Below are positions 43,957 through 57,260 of a stretch of 64,000 bases of DNA, in pieces; the first letter of the stretch is position 1; each line of letters begins with the position of its first letter. The stretch is taken from positions 190,312 to 254,311 of the forward strand of contig SZWC01001510.1 in assembly GCA_023375785.1 (NCBI GenBank). The letters run 5' to 3'. A program made the position numbers and the translations under genes. The DNA is from Penium margaritaceum (lineage: Eukaryota > Streptophyta > Zygnematophyceae > Desmidiales > Peniaceae). The notes under the pieces are model-generated. The model was given only the letters and a program-made list of their open reading frames with translations, did no database searches and had not been told where the DNA came from.

Positions 43957-46943
43957 CAGGATGGTGCATGTTGTGAGTCTTGGGTGCTTGGGTCGAACGG
44001 CATGAGCAACGCGGCATCCTAAGTGGTTGGTTTGAGAAACTCCATTGAGAAGTTGGGAGATTATGAGAATATTGAAGCGTTGATTTATTGAAGTCCAATT
44101 TCATTGAGAAGCTCATGGAATCGTATTGAAATGTCAAAATTGCTTGTGATAATCCTATCCATTGTTCGAGAAAGTGGTTGAATAGGTCGAAAACACTGGG
44201 AAAAAAATAATGGAGGCCAGGGCAAGTGGCCAAAATGACCGTGTTCGACCAATGTAGACATCTTTATGCTGATGCATAAAGATGGCTACATTGGTCGAAG
44301 GTGGGGTACAAGATTAATGAGAAAAAGACCCACTCACACAGTGTAGGCATTCTTGTACACGTTGGACATTACACTTTTTTCCCTTTTTGCAATGACATCC
44401 TGAAGCGTTAACAGATGCAGTTCGGTTATGCCTGTAAAAGCAATACATTTGGCAAGAAATGTCTTGGAAGTTATTGTGTGATTCCTAGCTGTTGTGCGCA
44501 GCATCGTAGCTGAACCACTTGACCACATACACTAGATCTGACTCCTGTAATGCGTCCTCAATCTGTGCCAGAAACGACAAGTAAAGCAGCCTTCACTATC
44601 ACTGATCATGGTGCATGGCATTCCGTGTAGCCATAAGATCTGATTTAGAAACATCCATGCCCTTTCATCTACGGTGCAGATGGTCGTTGTAGGGATAAAG
44701 TGTCACATTCTGGAAAATCTGTCAACCACTAGGAGGATGGCATCATATCCGTCTTGAATGACCGGGAGTTTTAGTAGAAAGTCCATGTAGATGATAACCC
44801 ATGGCTTTGTTGGAACATGGAGTGGTTGGAGGAGACCTTGTGGCCTCGTGCGGCTAGATTTTTATTACAGACACTTGTCACAGGTTTTGCATTATGCTAC
44901 CACGGCAGTCATCATGTGATCCTACAGGTATTAATTCACTAGCTCTTGTAGTATCTTGTCCTTACCAAAGTATTTTCCAGATCGGTATCGTGGAATTCCT
45001 CTGGTAGCATCATTTGCAACTCTTTGTTTGGTGGTACAACAACCTGGTGAGTGAGTCATCATCCCAAGTAGGGGTCATCGAACCAAAACTTGGTTATGTC
45101 ATACCCGCCGAACTCCTCATAACATTGAATCAGGTCACTGCCGCAGAGCATATGCTGGTCTGTTTTTCCAAGTCAGTACTCGATGTTGCAGTTGAATCTT
45201 GGCTCAAGGAACTCCATCCATTGAGTTTTTCAAAAAAAATAGATTTGACTGAGTTTTAATGTATTTGAGTGTGTGGTGGCTGGCAGGGACGATGTATCAT
45301 GAGAATTCTACATAGCATCGCCATGTCTTGGATGCATGCATGACCGCCAACATCTCTTTATTGTGTACTCCGTAGTATATTTCTTGCTTCCATAGTTTAT
45401 GCGACATACCCTAGTGATCTTTACTTTTGATCATGAATACTCTAGTCCAAAATGTTTTACGTTTCGCTGAATGTTTAAGGTCTACACAAATTATTTTCAT
45501 TCAATTCAAAACCCCGATGTTTGCACTTGTCAAAAAGTTCATTGTTGTTTTTCAACTAAAACGCTACACAATATCTCCGCATGTCCGGTTCATGGACAGG
45601 ATATGCGCGGTGGATTGGCGGTGTCAGTACCGTCAGACTAGCCTGACGTGCCAACTCGAGCTACATGTCCTTGAGCTGGTGTGCCAGACCAGTCAATAGC
45701 AAGTTTTGTGCAAGGCTGGGAAGGTGGATGGCTACAGGTGGAGTTACACCTGTTCAACATCGAATCTACGGAGCAAGATGGTCATTGAACGAATAATTAA
45801 GAACTGCCCAAGTAGATTTTTTGAACAAAATTCAAGACCACTTAGTTGGCATTTTCAAACTGATCAAAACCAAAGATCATTTGGGTAAGCTACATGGTAA
45901 AGGAAATTCCTCAACTTGGGATAATTGGGTAGTTTGAACTTAGCCTGAAGTGTACTTCCATAACAAGTAGCAGAACTTTCATTGTCAAGATTTCCAAACG
46001 GCTTGCAAAGAGATCTATCCATACATCATGGGAGTAGTTCAACCTGTCCAAATTTTCCAGAATAAAACACAAGAGGCTGCAACAGATGGCCCAAATGCCC
46101 TCGTTCAAATGACATAAACATCCGAGGGTGGATATGTGGAGCTTAGGGACTTTGTACTTGAAAGAAGGAACCCTCTTTTCCCTTCCTGCAGTTACAACAT
46201 CCATGCGTGTTGTGGGGAGTAGATCAATGCCATTTCAAGTAGCCCTTAATCCGTTCATTGACATCTCATACATTTTTGCACGGCTCTTGCTGTTGTGCGA
46301 TGAGTTTTATTCCTACCACTTGATGGAATATTCCATCACTTTTGTTCATCCACGACTGTACAATAACATTTTTGACCTCGTACATTGTGTACTCATCTTT
46401 TTTCACAGATGGTAGCAAAGAAATTTGGCTATCAAGGAAATGTTGTGGCTTGGATCCCTGCAGAATTTGAGTCAGCTAGTGTGGAACATCGCATAGATAG
46501 GCATGCTTTGAGGGAGGCAAAGCTTGGTAACAACAGGCCCATGCATTCCTTCGAACGCAAATGGCCCAAAGAACTTGGGATTCAAATTTTCTGTCATTTC
46601 CTTGCGACCTAATGTTCACTGAGCTGAGTTGGATGCATTCACTAATGTGGAACTTGGTGGTCCTCCAATGCTTTTCCTTTGCTGGCTTCATCACAACTTG
46701 TGTCTTCGCAAGCGTGCTGCGAGTTTGGTCCTGGATACTTTTCGAATCGTGCTGTTGTTTGTGATTTATTGGTGCATTACATGAAGTCTCCAAACTTGCC
46801 AGGATTGTGGGTTGTTTGCTGTGGATACACTTGAAAGGCGTTTTTCCCGTTGATGCCGAGTTTGAAGAATTTTTCCCAAGCTTTATGGTTGGCAATTTCA
46901 CCGCCATTTCAATACCATGTGGCTCATGCAATATTTGGAGCAT
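43957..46943 (-). mobile_element. Further chromovirus fragments (G1b, G1c)
   Basis: Minus-strand pieces of the same chromovirus family. A partial 3' LTR (43957-44370), worn chromodomain-like and integrase sequence (44334-45090), an RNase H end (about 45050-45200), LTR-like sequence again at 45900-46190, and an integrase C-terminal part at 46476-46943 with LPTIKLGKNSSNSASTGKTPF and LAKTQVVMKPAKEKH. At least two copies must be involved because the LTR part occurs twice. All are heavily broken and old. Nothing was recognised between about 45600 and 45900. Confidence 0.65.
44244..44299. repeat. Near-perfect 26-bp foldback hairpin
   Basis: Arms 44244-44269 and 44274-44299 are inverted copies of each other with one mismatch, separated by the 4-base loop TGAT. 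The arms begin TTCGACCAATGTAG. It lies inside the partial chromovirus LTR and is absent from the equivalent place in the other LTRs of the family seen here (43410-43956, 45900-46190, 49327-49881), so it is an addition to this copy. Confidence 0.8.
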
Positions 46944-46995
46944 TTATAGCATATTATTGGTGCACTCAGTCTAGGGATGGGAGATTATCAATCAC

Positions 46996-48652
<1,657 letters not shown>

Positions 48653-48734
48653 ATGAGATCAATCTTCTTTCGATCATCGTTGACCCCAGATTTTGTGAAT
48701 TAAACCTCCACACTCGTCACCCACATCCAAAGTG

Positions 48735-49164
48735 TTAGTCGCTTTGAATTTCCAGGATCAAACGGCTCGCAAGGGGCCGGGCGAATCTTAGGTTTGCTCT
48801 AAGTTTAGGTGTTTCTCTCTGCGAGCACCGCCTCCCATGCACTTGCGTTGCGAGGGGCCTCCATCGCGACGTTGAGTTGTTGGAGGTGATGGTTGTTGAT
48901 CCCATTGATAGCAGAGATACGGTTCCCAAGTTCTTCGTTTGTCCGCGCTTGTCGTGCGGTGCCACCTGTCCTCCTTGTTGTCGTCGTAGAGGCTGACCAA
49001 ACAGGTGGCTGGTCTACCACCGTTGGATCCGCAACCGGGTCAGTCGTCGGAGCCGTAGGGAGTAATCCAGCTGCCGCATAGCCTGCCAGGCCAATATTCG
49101 CTGCCGCTTTGAGGTTTGCGTGCATAGGCACATTCTCCTCCTCCATCCCCAAATTTGTCGCCAA
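48735..49164 (-). pseudogene. Gag N-terminal part of chromovirus G2
   Basis: The reading from 49164 leftwards gives a start MATNLGMEEENVPMHANLKA, then a Pro/Thr/Ala-rich linker and a NRISAINGINNHHLQQLNVAME helix typical of the coiled-coil stretch before the Gag capsid of plant gypsy elements. Its position just downstream of the primer-binding site supports the call. It is a fossil. Confidence 0.6.
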
Positions 49165-49314
49165 AGACCCACTCTTCGTTATAAGGTGTGCTCGCTTGCT
49201 TCACGTCGTAGTCACAAAGTCTTTAAAGTCTTTACGTGCAACATGCGTCAACATGTCATACGAGGTAGTCCTCCGCATGGATAAAGTATTCGAATGCCTC
49301 TTCAGCACCGCTGC

Positions 49315-49326
49315 GCTCTGATACCA
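49315..49326 (-). other. Primer-binding site of chromovirus G2
   Basis: GCTCTGATACCA is the exact reverse complement of TGGTATCAGAGC, the initiator tRNA-Met primer-binding site, and lies at the edge of the LTR in the right orientation. Confidence 0.8.
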
Positions 49327-49881
49327 AGTTTTATGTCAAACGAAGCATACATGGTGAATAGGTAGAAGTTGGAAAGCAGAACTTATTGAGAAATTAGGAC
49401 ACTTGAGCAATTCATGGTTAGCAAAAAGTGTAGTTCAATTACTAGTGTCAAAATGATCAAACACATACATACAAGTCTGGATTTACGAATGAGTCACACT
49501 TGGATGAGTCACAGGGATCGTTGGGTCCATCGTCTAAGGACGTGTGTGGAGTCGCGTCGTGAGTGGTTGGATCGAGAAGCTCCTTCGAGGAATCAGGGAG
49601 CGTCGAACATCGACGGTGAGGATGCGAGATGCATGTTTATGAATTGAGATAATTCTCAGTGAGTCAACCAAAAGGTCCTGATACTTCTATCGTCGATTCT
49701 CGAAAGTGGTTGAAGTTGTTAGAAGGTGCAAGAAGGTTCGTCGGGAGACGAGGGCAGTTGGCTGAATCGTCCTCAACTCTCGGTGAGAGAACCAAGGTTT
49801 TGACACGCAATGGGCTATTTGTGTAATGAAAGAAATGCCCAGTGGGAACATTAGGGAATCCTGTACGTCTGGTACGGAACA
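49327..49881 (-). repeat. 5' LTR of chromovirus G2
   Basis: On the minus strand it starts TGTTCCGTACCAGACGTAC (right end 49881), matching the start of the G3 LTRs (TGTTACGTACCAGACGTAC), and it ends at the primer-binding site. About 555 bp. Confidence 0.8.
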
Positions 49882-49938
49882 CGTGGTGTGTGAGGTGGGT
49901 CGCGGTGACAACGTTTTGCTCCATTTGTCGATGCCTTG

Positions 49939-49943
49939 GTGGA
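49939..49943. repeat. Left target-site duplication of G3 (GTGGA)
   Basis: GTGGA directly precedes the G3 5' LTR and recurs at 53108-53112 directly after the 3' LTR. Five bases is the usual LTR-element target duplication. Confidence 0.85.
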
Positions 49944-50487
49944 TGTTACGTACCAGACGTACACGAGTCCCTCATCTTCTCGAGTGGGCGTTGCTACTAC
50001 TACGCAAACAGCCCATCGCCTTGCAAGACCCGTGATATTCACTCTGACAGCCGAGGAAAAATTGGCCAATCGACCCACCCTTAGTGGATATTCTCGAACC
50101 TTCTGACAGCTTCTACCACTCTCGCGAACCTACGAACAGAAAGTGTTACAACCTTTCGGTCGACTTCTCACCGCGTCACGACAAATCTGGATTTGTAAAG
50201 ATGCATCTCGCATCTTCACCGTCGATTCTCAAAGACCCCCGAATTCTTGGTGGACCTTCTCAAATCCAACCACTCACGACGCAACTCCGCATGCATCGCT
50301 CCACTGTCGACCAACGACCTGACTATGCTTCATTTGTATCTTGACACTTGTCTATGTATGTTCGACCATTTCAACACTTGCCATCAAAGAAACTTACTGG
50401 TAATTCTAAATTGCTCAAGTGTCCCACATTTTAAATTGTGTTTTGCCTCGCACCTTCTACCTGTTCACCATCTACGCTCCGTTCGGC
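49944..50487 (+). repeat. 5' LTR of G3
   Basis: It starts TGTTACGTACCAGACGTACACGAG-like (first 19 bases identical to the 3' LTR). It aligns with 52524-53107 to near its end. The exact right limit is approximate. Confidence 0.85.
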
Positions 50488-51360
50488 TCGTGCGTGGCTC
50501 ATACATCTCGAGCCAATGGGAGAAACGGAAGTGGCAGCAACCAACTCATCATCAGCCTCATCAGCCTCATCGGCCTCAACGAAGTTCGCGATGGTACCCA
50601 AAGAGTTTGCACCACTCATCTTGGAGTTTCCAAACGTCTTCCCTGACGAACTCCCAAAACCTTACCTCCTTGGCGAGACATCGACCATTGCATTGAACTA
50701 AAGCCAGGCAGCCAACCTACCGCCCAAGGGGCCTATCGGATGAGAGATCACAAGCCATCCTAGCTGAGAAAGCAATTCAATGAGATGCTTGGTAAGGGGG
50801 TTCATTCGCCCATCCACGTCCCCATACGTCGCACCAGTACTATTCGCAAAGAAGAAAACCGGCGAGATGCAAGTGTGCATGGATTATCAAGTTTTGAACG
50901 ATATCACGAGTAAGAACCGCTTCCCTCGCCCTCGAGCCGACGACCTTTTTGACCAACTCCGAGTGGCTCAAACTCTTGGCAAAGTTGAGTTACGTAGCGG
51001 GTATCACCAATTGTATGTGGCAGCGGCCAGTATCAAAAAGACGGCTTTCTGAACTTGCTACGGGCACTTCAAGTTCACGATCATGCCGTTTGGACTCACA
51101 AATGCCCCATTGACGTTCATGGCTGCAATGAACAACATCTTTCGGCCGTACCTTGACGATTTTGTCGTAGTGTACCTTGACTACATTCCTATACATACCC
51201 TGGAGGAGCACAATGGAAATCTTCAAAAAGATCTTGAAGTTTTACAAAGAGATAATATTTTCCAAACAACACTCAAACCGCGACTTTGGTCGTCGTTCAA
51301 TCGAGATTTTTAGTCACGTCATCAACAGTGGAAGAATCACCGTGGGTCTGGAAAAGTGAC
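50488..51360 (+). pseudogene. Reverse transcriptase region of G3
   Basis: A short pre-RT part (FPNVFPDELPK near 50640) is followed by RT blocks VRGFIRPSTSPYVAPVLFAKKKTGEMQVCMDYQVLND (50790-50910) and DLRSGYHQ-like wording. Then come MPFGLTNAPLTFMAAMNNIF and the catalytic-box region near 51165. Spacing is normal for a gypsy RT. It is a fossil. Confidence 0.8.
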
Positions 51361-51705
51361 AACAATCATTGATTGGCCGACGCAAACCTAAGTTGAAGAA
51401 ACTCAAGTTTTTCTCGAATTCTCCAATGACTACCAAAGATTTGTGTGGGACTACACGCGAGTGTTGGTGCCTCTTCCCGACCTCACTCGAAAAGAAAATG
51501 AGTTGCAGTGGGGAGATAGCGAACAAGAAGCATTCACCGCTCTTTGGAACGCTCTGACCTCGGTGCTAGCCCTACCATTAGCCGATCCAACGGTCGACTT
51601 CGTCATGGCTACAGATGAATGAGACTAAGCCATTAGTGCGGTCCTTCTACAAGACCATGGAAACAGCGAAGGGAATGACCGGTAATATGAATTCAACTTT
51701 CAACG

Positions 51706-52450
51706 GTGATTCACCCTCAAACTGACCGTCAAACCGAGCAATCAAATCACATGCTCCAACAATATCTCGTAACACTTTGCGAGCCTCATGGGACGGATTG
51801 GGCACAAAAACTCCCGACCTCCAAAATCACATGTAATTCAATAGTCTCCACCGCAACATGCAAAACTCCATTTGAAGCGGTGTCTCGCAAACTTCCCGCC
51901 ACACCAGGTGGACTACAAAGCCGGAGCAACATCCCCGTGGTTGACGTTCAACACCAAGACTTCACCATTGTTTGGGAGAAAACACGGCAATCCCTTGCAA
52001 AGACACAAGCAGTGATGAAGCGAGCCGCAGATCGGCATTGCAGCAACGACACCAATTGGGACAAAGTCCTCCTCCATTCGACGAACATCAAGCTCTGCGG
52101 ATCCAATTGTTTGAAGCTCAAACCCTGATGGTTTGGGCTGTTTGAGATCGAGCAAATACAAAATCCTCTAGTTGTGGGAATCAAACTCCTCGACACCATG
52201 CAAGTTCATTCAGTGTTCCATGTCAGCAGAATCAAGCACTATAGAGACCCCAAAGAGAGCTTCTGTGGCAAAGATGTCCCTCCTCCACCTCCCGTTCAAG
52301 TGGACAAAGATAAGAAGTATGTCATTGAGGACATGTTCGACCATCGACGACGAGGCAAGATGACAGAGTATCTCGTCAACTGGCACGTCTACGACCCTAT
52401 GCATAACAGCTTGGAACCCTAAGACAATATCCGAGACCTCGATCATCTTA
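51706..52450 (+). pseudogene. Integrase C-terminus and chromodomain of G3
   Basis: HPQTDRQTEQSN (51710) is the gypsy integrase block around the third catalytic position, and CKTPFEAV and LAKTQAVMKRAADRH follow. From 52200, HSVFHVSRIKHYRD leads to a chromodomain: YVIEDMFDHRRRGKMTEYLVNWHVYDPMHNSLEP (52318-52422). The aromatic cage residues and the EYLV.W core are visible. Chromodomains steer chromovirus integration towards marked heterochromatin. It is a fossil. Confidence 0.8.
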
Positions 52451-52512
52451 TTGACGGCTACTACCGCCGTCTCCGGGCCACAACTACACGCGTGGCGGGA
52501 TGTCGCGGCTAC

Positions 52513-52523
52513 AAGGGGGGAAG
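52513..52523 (+). other. Polypurine tract of G3
   Basis: AAGGGGGGAAG lies directly before the TG of the 3' LTR, the expected plus-strand primer position. Confidence 0.8.
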
Positions 52524-53107
52524 TGTTACGTACCAGACGTACACGAGTCCCTCATCTTCTCGAGTGGGCATTTATGTTATTTACGCAAAATGCCCATCGC
52601 GTGGCAAGAACCGCGATATTCACTCCGACGGCCAAGAGAAAACTGGCCCACTACCCCGTCCTCTATGGATATTCTCGAACCTTGTGACAGCTTCGACGAC
52701 TCTCGCGAACCTACAAACAGAAGTGTCATGACCTTTCGGTCAACTTCTTGACGCTTCACGATGAATCTGGATTCATGAAGATGCATCTTGCATCTTCTCT
52801 GTCGAATCTCAAAAGACCTCCGACTTCTCGGCGGACCTTTGCGAATCCTACCACCGAGGATGCGACTCAGCACGCGTCGCTTGACAATCGACCAACAACC
52901 CTGACTATGCTTCATTCATACCTCGACACTTGTACATGCATGTTCGACCATGTCGACACTGTTCATCAAAGTACACTTACCGGTAAATACAAATTGGTAA
53001 GTGTCCAAAATTTTACATCTATGAATTGCTAACTGTCCCAGATTCTACATCATATTTAGCCTCGCAACTTCTACATGCTCACCATCTTCTCTCTATTCGG
53101 CATAACA
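52524..53107 (+). repeat. 3' LTR of G3
   Basis: It starts TGTTACGTACC and ends GGCATAACA, 584 bp, followed by the GTGGA target duplication. Confidence 0.85.
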
Positions 53108-53112
53108 GTGGA
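53108..53112. repeat. Right target-site duplication of G3 (GTGGA)
   Basis: Matches 49939-49943 exactly. Confidence 0.85.
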
Positions 53113-53299
53113 GGGTGACGAGCGAGGACCGGTGAGGATGGACTGTCACGTTTGCATAGTGATGCTAAACGCACTGGCCATGATGTCTTGCAACCCCGTT
53201 GCAGATGTCGACATGCGCAAACCCTTAGAATCATTTTTTTGTGAAAGTTATAGGGGCAACACAGAGATATGTTAAAAAATGGGGGCTCGCTGAAAAACG

Positions 53300-54309
53300 A
53301 AAACAAATGGGCCCGGGCTCGAGGTTTGTTTCTGGAATGGACGGCGACGTGAGAACATACCTTAGAATAGGGGTGAATCAGACATGGTTGGACGAGAATT
53401 GGGGTGCTGTGGAGTTCAGCCGGGGTACAGTGTCACTAGCCCCCTCGCGGAACTGTAGAAGAGTGATTACGCTCTAGTGGATGCATGGAGATGTTTGGAA
53501 GAAAACATGCATATACCCTGGTTGGGAAACCAAACTGGCCAGACCCCCCTGTGGCTAAGATATGATCCGCATGTTCCCTCTGAAAAGATGCAAGGAAGCT
53601 TCCTAGCAACACTCCCGTTGACCAAGCGTCAGTGCCTAATCGGACGGTGACGACAGTCACAAGTCGTGCACGCAACGGCAAGAGTTCGGCTAGGGGACAC
53701 AAGGCAAAGTGTCTGAATGCTTCAATAGCATTTGCAAAGAGAGATAACAAATGACAGGTCCATGGCCTAAATACCTGCCGCGGCGCATAGCGGCAGTCCA
53801 AGAGCTGTCCTAAATCCAGCCCAAAACCATTGTTTTGGCCATAACTCTGCGCACATATGTCAGAATGCTACGCCGTCTGAACCTAGACGTGCAGGATCAC
53901 AAGACGGACGCTACAACTGGTCACATGCATGCATCCATCATCATAAACTGGAGACGCAATGCAAAAACATGCAAATCGGGCTCGTGGCCAGTCCGTCGAA
54001 AAGACTCCTGCAGGCTGAAAAAAAAACAACAGGGAGTCCCGGCAGTGTCCGGGGCTCTGGAACGGTAGTCGCCCAGCTCCAAGCTGGTAGCCCGCCACCC
54101 GTTGTCCCTCCGATGTCCCCACGGTCCGCCTGAGGGATCTGCACGACTATGGACATGGCCGGGTGGTCACAGTAGACTGTACAAGAACGTCACAAATCAC
54201 AAATCTCCCCCATGACCCGATGGTACGCATGTCCATACACGTGCAACACTAGGACAAGTATAATAGTGAGTGTGAAACAAATGAGACACAGACACACATC
54301 CCACACTCA
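53300..54309 (-). repeat. 3' LTR of the T3 element (left limit unknown)
   Basis: On the minus strand a GAGGGTGG tract is followed by TGAGTGTGGGATGTGTG, starting at 54309. The equivalent start in the worn T3 copy is TGAGAGTGTGATGTGTG at 37851. Between 53113 and 54309 no gene was recognised. How much of that is LTR cannot be fixed without the second LTR. Confidence 0.5.
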
Positions 54310-56385
54310 ACCACCCTCAAGCAGGGGGCGAAGCCCAACAGAACAAATGGCCACTAGGAACTTTCCGCGAGCTAGTGCCTTTGTCAAGAAATCAACACGC
54401 TGCATGTCAGTGCCAACCCACATGACGGAGATCACATGTCGCTCCACCAGATCACACACAAAGTGATGCTCAACCGCAATGTGCTTTGTGTGAGCGTGAA
54501 AGATACCGGAGTTCTCCGTAATGGCGAGAGCACTCTGGTTGTCGCAACAGAGCACAACGGCGGGTACTGGCTGACCAAGCTCAAGAAACAAGCGCTACAA
54601 CCATACCGCCTCAGCAGCCCCTACGCCCAAAGCAACGTACTCTCCCTCCAATGAGCTACGTGTGATGCAGCCCTGCTTCCCGCTACGCCAAGATAGCACG
54701 GTATCACCGATCAAGAACATGTAGCCAGTATGGCAACGTCCATCTGAGCTCCAAGCCCAGTCGCTATCAGTCTAGCCATCAAGAATCATCGAACACTGCC
54801 GACGAAAGTAGAGTTTGAGGTATGGTGTGGAGACCACATACCACACCACTCGCACAGCCACGTGAAGGGCTCTAGCACGAGGAGCCTGGAAGAACTGAGC
54901 GAGGAGGTTGACACCGAAAGCGATGTCAGGACGTGTGGTAGTGGCCAAGTACATCAGATATCTGTTGAGACGGAGGTACAAGGTCATGTCCACTGTCTCC
55001 CCTAGCTGTGTGGGATCATCCACCTTCAGGGCATCCTGCCCATCGGGTGTAAGAGATCTGGAAACGGTGGGCACTGCACCAAGGAGATTGCTGAAATGCT
55101 CCCCCAGGGCTCGTGCATATCGGGCCTGATGCACCAACAGCGTCCGACACATGTGTTCTCGCATGATCTCCATACCAAGAAACACCGATGCAAGACCGAT
55201 GCCCTTCATCCTGTATGCAGTCTGAAGGATAGCCTTGGCCTCCTTCACGGCCTCCAGGGACAAACCCGCACTCAAAAGGTCATCCACATAGACCAGGATG
55301 GAGGTGAACCGCTCGGGTGTCGGTAGGATGAAGAGAGAGGGATCTGCCTCGCTCTGTACATATCCCGCACGAGTCAAAGTGCCCGTGATCTCCCGGTTCC
55401 AACACCGCGGAGACTGCTTGAGGCCGTACAATGACTTGCGCAAGCACCAGACCTTGTCACCATCCTCAAATCCTGGTGGCTGAGCCACGTAAATCTCCTT
55501 ATCAAGAGAGTCATGGAAGAACGCATTGTTCACATCCATCTTGTGCACTTCCCAGTCATGCTGAGCCACTACACCGAACAGAGCTCGAGCTAAGGTCATG
55601 CAGCCCACAGGGGCAAAAGTATCAGTGTAATCGACGCCCTCAATCTGAGAGTACCCCTTGACGACCAAGCGTGCTTTGTAGTGTTCCGGTGAGCCATCTG
55701 GCTTCACTTTCTTGCAAAAGACCCACTTGACCTGAATAACCTTCCTCCCAGGCGGAAGGTCGACGTGCTCGTAGACTCTATGCTCTCGAATAGCGCAAAG
55801 CTCATCCTCGCAGGCACCTTGCCAAGCGTCAGCATCCTGTGATGAGAGAGCTTCCCTCAAGCTACCCCGATCAAGCGCCATAGAGGGAGAGCTCTGTGTG
55901 GCAAGGGCACACGCCTCGGTGCTAGGACTGACGACCACAATATCAGCTGCTGCATCACAAGCGATATGGAACTCGCGAGTGATGAGATCGTGCCCTACGG
56001 GGCACACTAGATGTACCTCTGTGAGCTCTGTGCGGACACTCAGGCCTAGGGCCTTTGTGCCGGGATCACCACTCGCAATACAACAAGAGGGGCGCCTGGG
56101 TGCGAGGCCCGATGCTCGCTGAGCTACGGAATCTAGTTGTCGAAGACGGCCACCAGGCTCACGGGAGTAACCTGGGCTTGAAGGCCGCACCTCACGTCCA
56201 GGGACACGCATGACCACAGCTGGTGAGGGCTGAGGCAAGGCAGCCAGTGATGCCGTGCGAGGAGACGCGTGTGTGAGGGACACGGGGCTAGATGTCACAG
56301 CAGGAGCAGGCACGACTGGACTTGACGCAGAGGCAAGAGTGCCAGCAGACGCAGGTACGGGAGTAGGCGAGAGTGGACCAAACAT
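54307..56385 (-). pseudogene. Reverse transcriptase and RNase H of the T3 element
   Basis: The reading 56385-54772 is open for 537 codons. A Pro/Ser/Ala-rich linker is followed by EIREHRVYEHVDLPPGRKV-like wording, QVKWVFCKKVKPDGSPEHYKARLV, VHKMDVNNAFFHDSLDKEIYV, SLYGLKQSPRCWNREI, the catalytic box ILVYVDDLLSAG and YLMYLATTTRPDIAFGVNLLAQF. The RNase H end (54307-54591) has VLCCDNQSALAI, HTKHIAVEHHFV and VDFLTKAL. It copies element RNA into DNA in the cytoplasmic particle. As part of a copy interrupted by a DNA transposon it is treated as a fossil, although this part looks nearly whole. Confidence 0.85.
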
Positions 56386-56796
56386 AGAAACAGGAGTGCC
56401 GGCTGATGCAGGTACTAGCGTAGAAGTAGGCGCAGGAGCTGAAGCAGGGACACCAGTTGAGTTTGAAACAGGCTCTACAGGCGAGGTCTTTGGACCGACA
56501 AAGTGATCACCAGGCCATCAAGGGCCGGAGACCAAGAGGTGAAGGGAGCTCGAACGGACACATCAGCCTGATGAGAGGCGCTCACCGGCGTAGAAGTCTC
56601 CCCCATCCACCGAGAACCCTCACAGATAGGAACATGTGTGGCGGAGAGTGCCATGGTCGAATTCAGGTCACGATAGGTGAGAGACTCAAAAAAGAGCGCG
56701 TCGCGGGACTCAATGACGCGATAACGAGTAGGGTCCCAGAAGCGCCAAGCCTTTGACCGCGGGGAAATGCCTACAAAGGCACACAAGCGACCCCGA
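56386..56796 (-). pseudogene. Integrase C-terminal part of the T3 element
   Basis: The minus strand gives CAFVGISPRSKAWRFWDPTRYRVIESRDALFFE, the 'G.S...K.YR.WDP..R.....RDV.F.E' block at the end of copia integrases. The hAT insertion begins directly upstream on the element (target duplication 56797-56804). It is a fossil. Confidence 0.8.
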
Positions 56797-56804
56797 GGTG
56801 AGAC
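56797..56804. repeat. Left target-site duplication of hAT (GGTGAGAC)
   Basis: GGTGAGAC directly precedes the hAT left end and recurs unchanged at 61269-61276. Eight bases is diagnostic of hAT insertion. Confidence 0.95.
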
Positions 56805-56817
56805 TAAGGGTGTTTAC
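56805..56817 (+). repeat. Left terminal inverted repeat of hAT
   Basis: TAAGGGTGTTTAC. Its inverted partner at 61256-61268 differs by one base. The (C/T)A(A/G)GG-type start is usual for hAT elements. Confidence 0.9.
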
Positions 56818-56825
56818 CAAAAACG

Positions 56826-56912
56826 TGGACTCGCGGATCAGACTCGCGAGTCCGAGTCCTGGACTGGACTCGCGAGTCCGAATCTGCATCCTAGACTCGA
56901 CTCGGACTCGAG
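56826..56912. repeat. Left subterminal ACTCGCGAGTCC-type repeats
   Basis: A cluster of GGACTCG-type motifs in both orientations, including the palindromes GACTCGCGAGTC (56841-56852) and GGACTCGCGAGTCC (56866-56879). The right end has the same motifs. In hAT elements such subterminal arrays bind transposase; that role here is inferred. Confidence 0.8.
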
Positions 56913-57260
56913 GGTGGACATGCCTTGGGGTTTGCCCTCAAAATCCCAGAAATCCACCGAGAGTCCGGTTCAGCCCCGACAACGTATCTCCCAAAAATGA
57001 GGGTTGACGACCCTCCTCCGGCACGAAAAGGGTGATGACCCCCCTTGGACTGTCCACGCCATCAAGGAGCTGGACAGCCCACATGTCCACCTCGTTGTCC
57101 CCTCCCCCCCCCCCTAACCCAAGCCGAGATCAGTCACAGCAGTCGTACGGTGCACTGAGACTGTGTGCGCTCAGTTACACGTTCAGTCCTGTCACTTCAC
57201 TCTTTGTTTTCGTGCACCACACTTGGTGCACGACTCGCCGTGCACTGACAGTTCCTCGCC

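Larger units (their letters stand above)
48735..49881 (-). mobile_element. Chromovirus fossil G2, 5' end
   Basis: The 5' end of a minus-strand gypsy copy: an LTR (49327-49881), an exact primer-binding site (49315-49326) and a Gag N-terminal part (48735-49164). It ends at the TATATG satellite on the left. It is broken as a copy because most of it is missing, but the Gag N-terminus reads well. Confidence 0.75.
49944..53107 (+). mobile_element. Short Ty3/gypsy chromovirus G3 with both LTRs and TSD
   Basis: A plus-strand chromovirus of 3.16 kb with LTRs at 49944-50487 and 52524-53107, flanked by a 5-bp duplication GTGGA. Its parts are an RT region, an integrase C-terminal region and a chromodomain, followed by a polypurine tract (52513-52523). 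It is much shorter than a full chromovirus (about 5-6 kb or more), so it is an internally reduced copy. It is broken, with about ten interruptions. The LTRs agree at roughly four of five positions over the first 180 bp by eye, which suggests an old insertion. Confidence 0.9.

Noticed and set aside
57104-57120. C-run followed by CCCTAACCC as telomere-like sequence
   Set aside because: Only about one unit is present and it lies in the leader of the hAT transposase.
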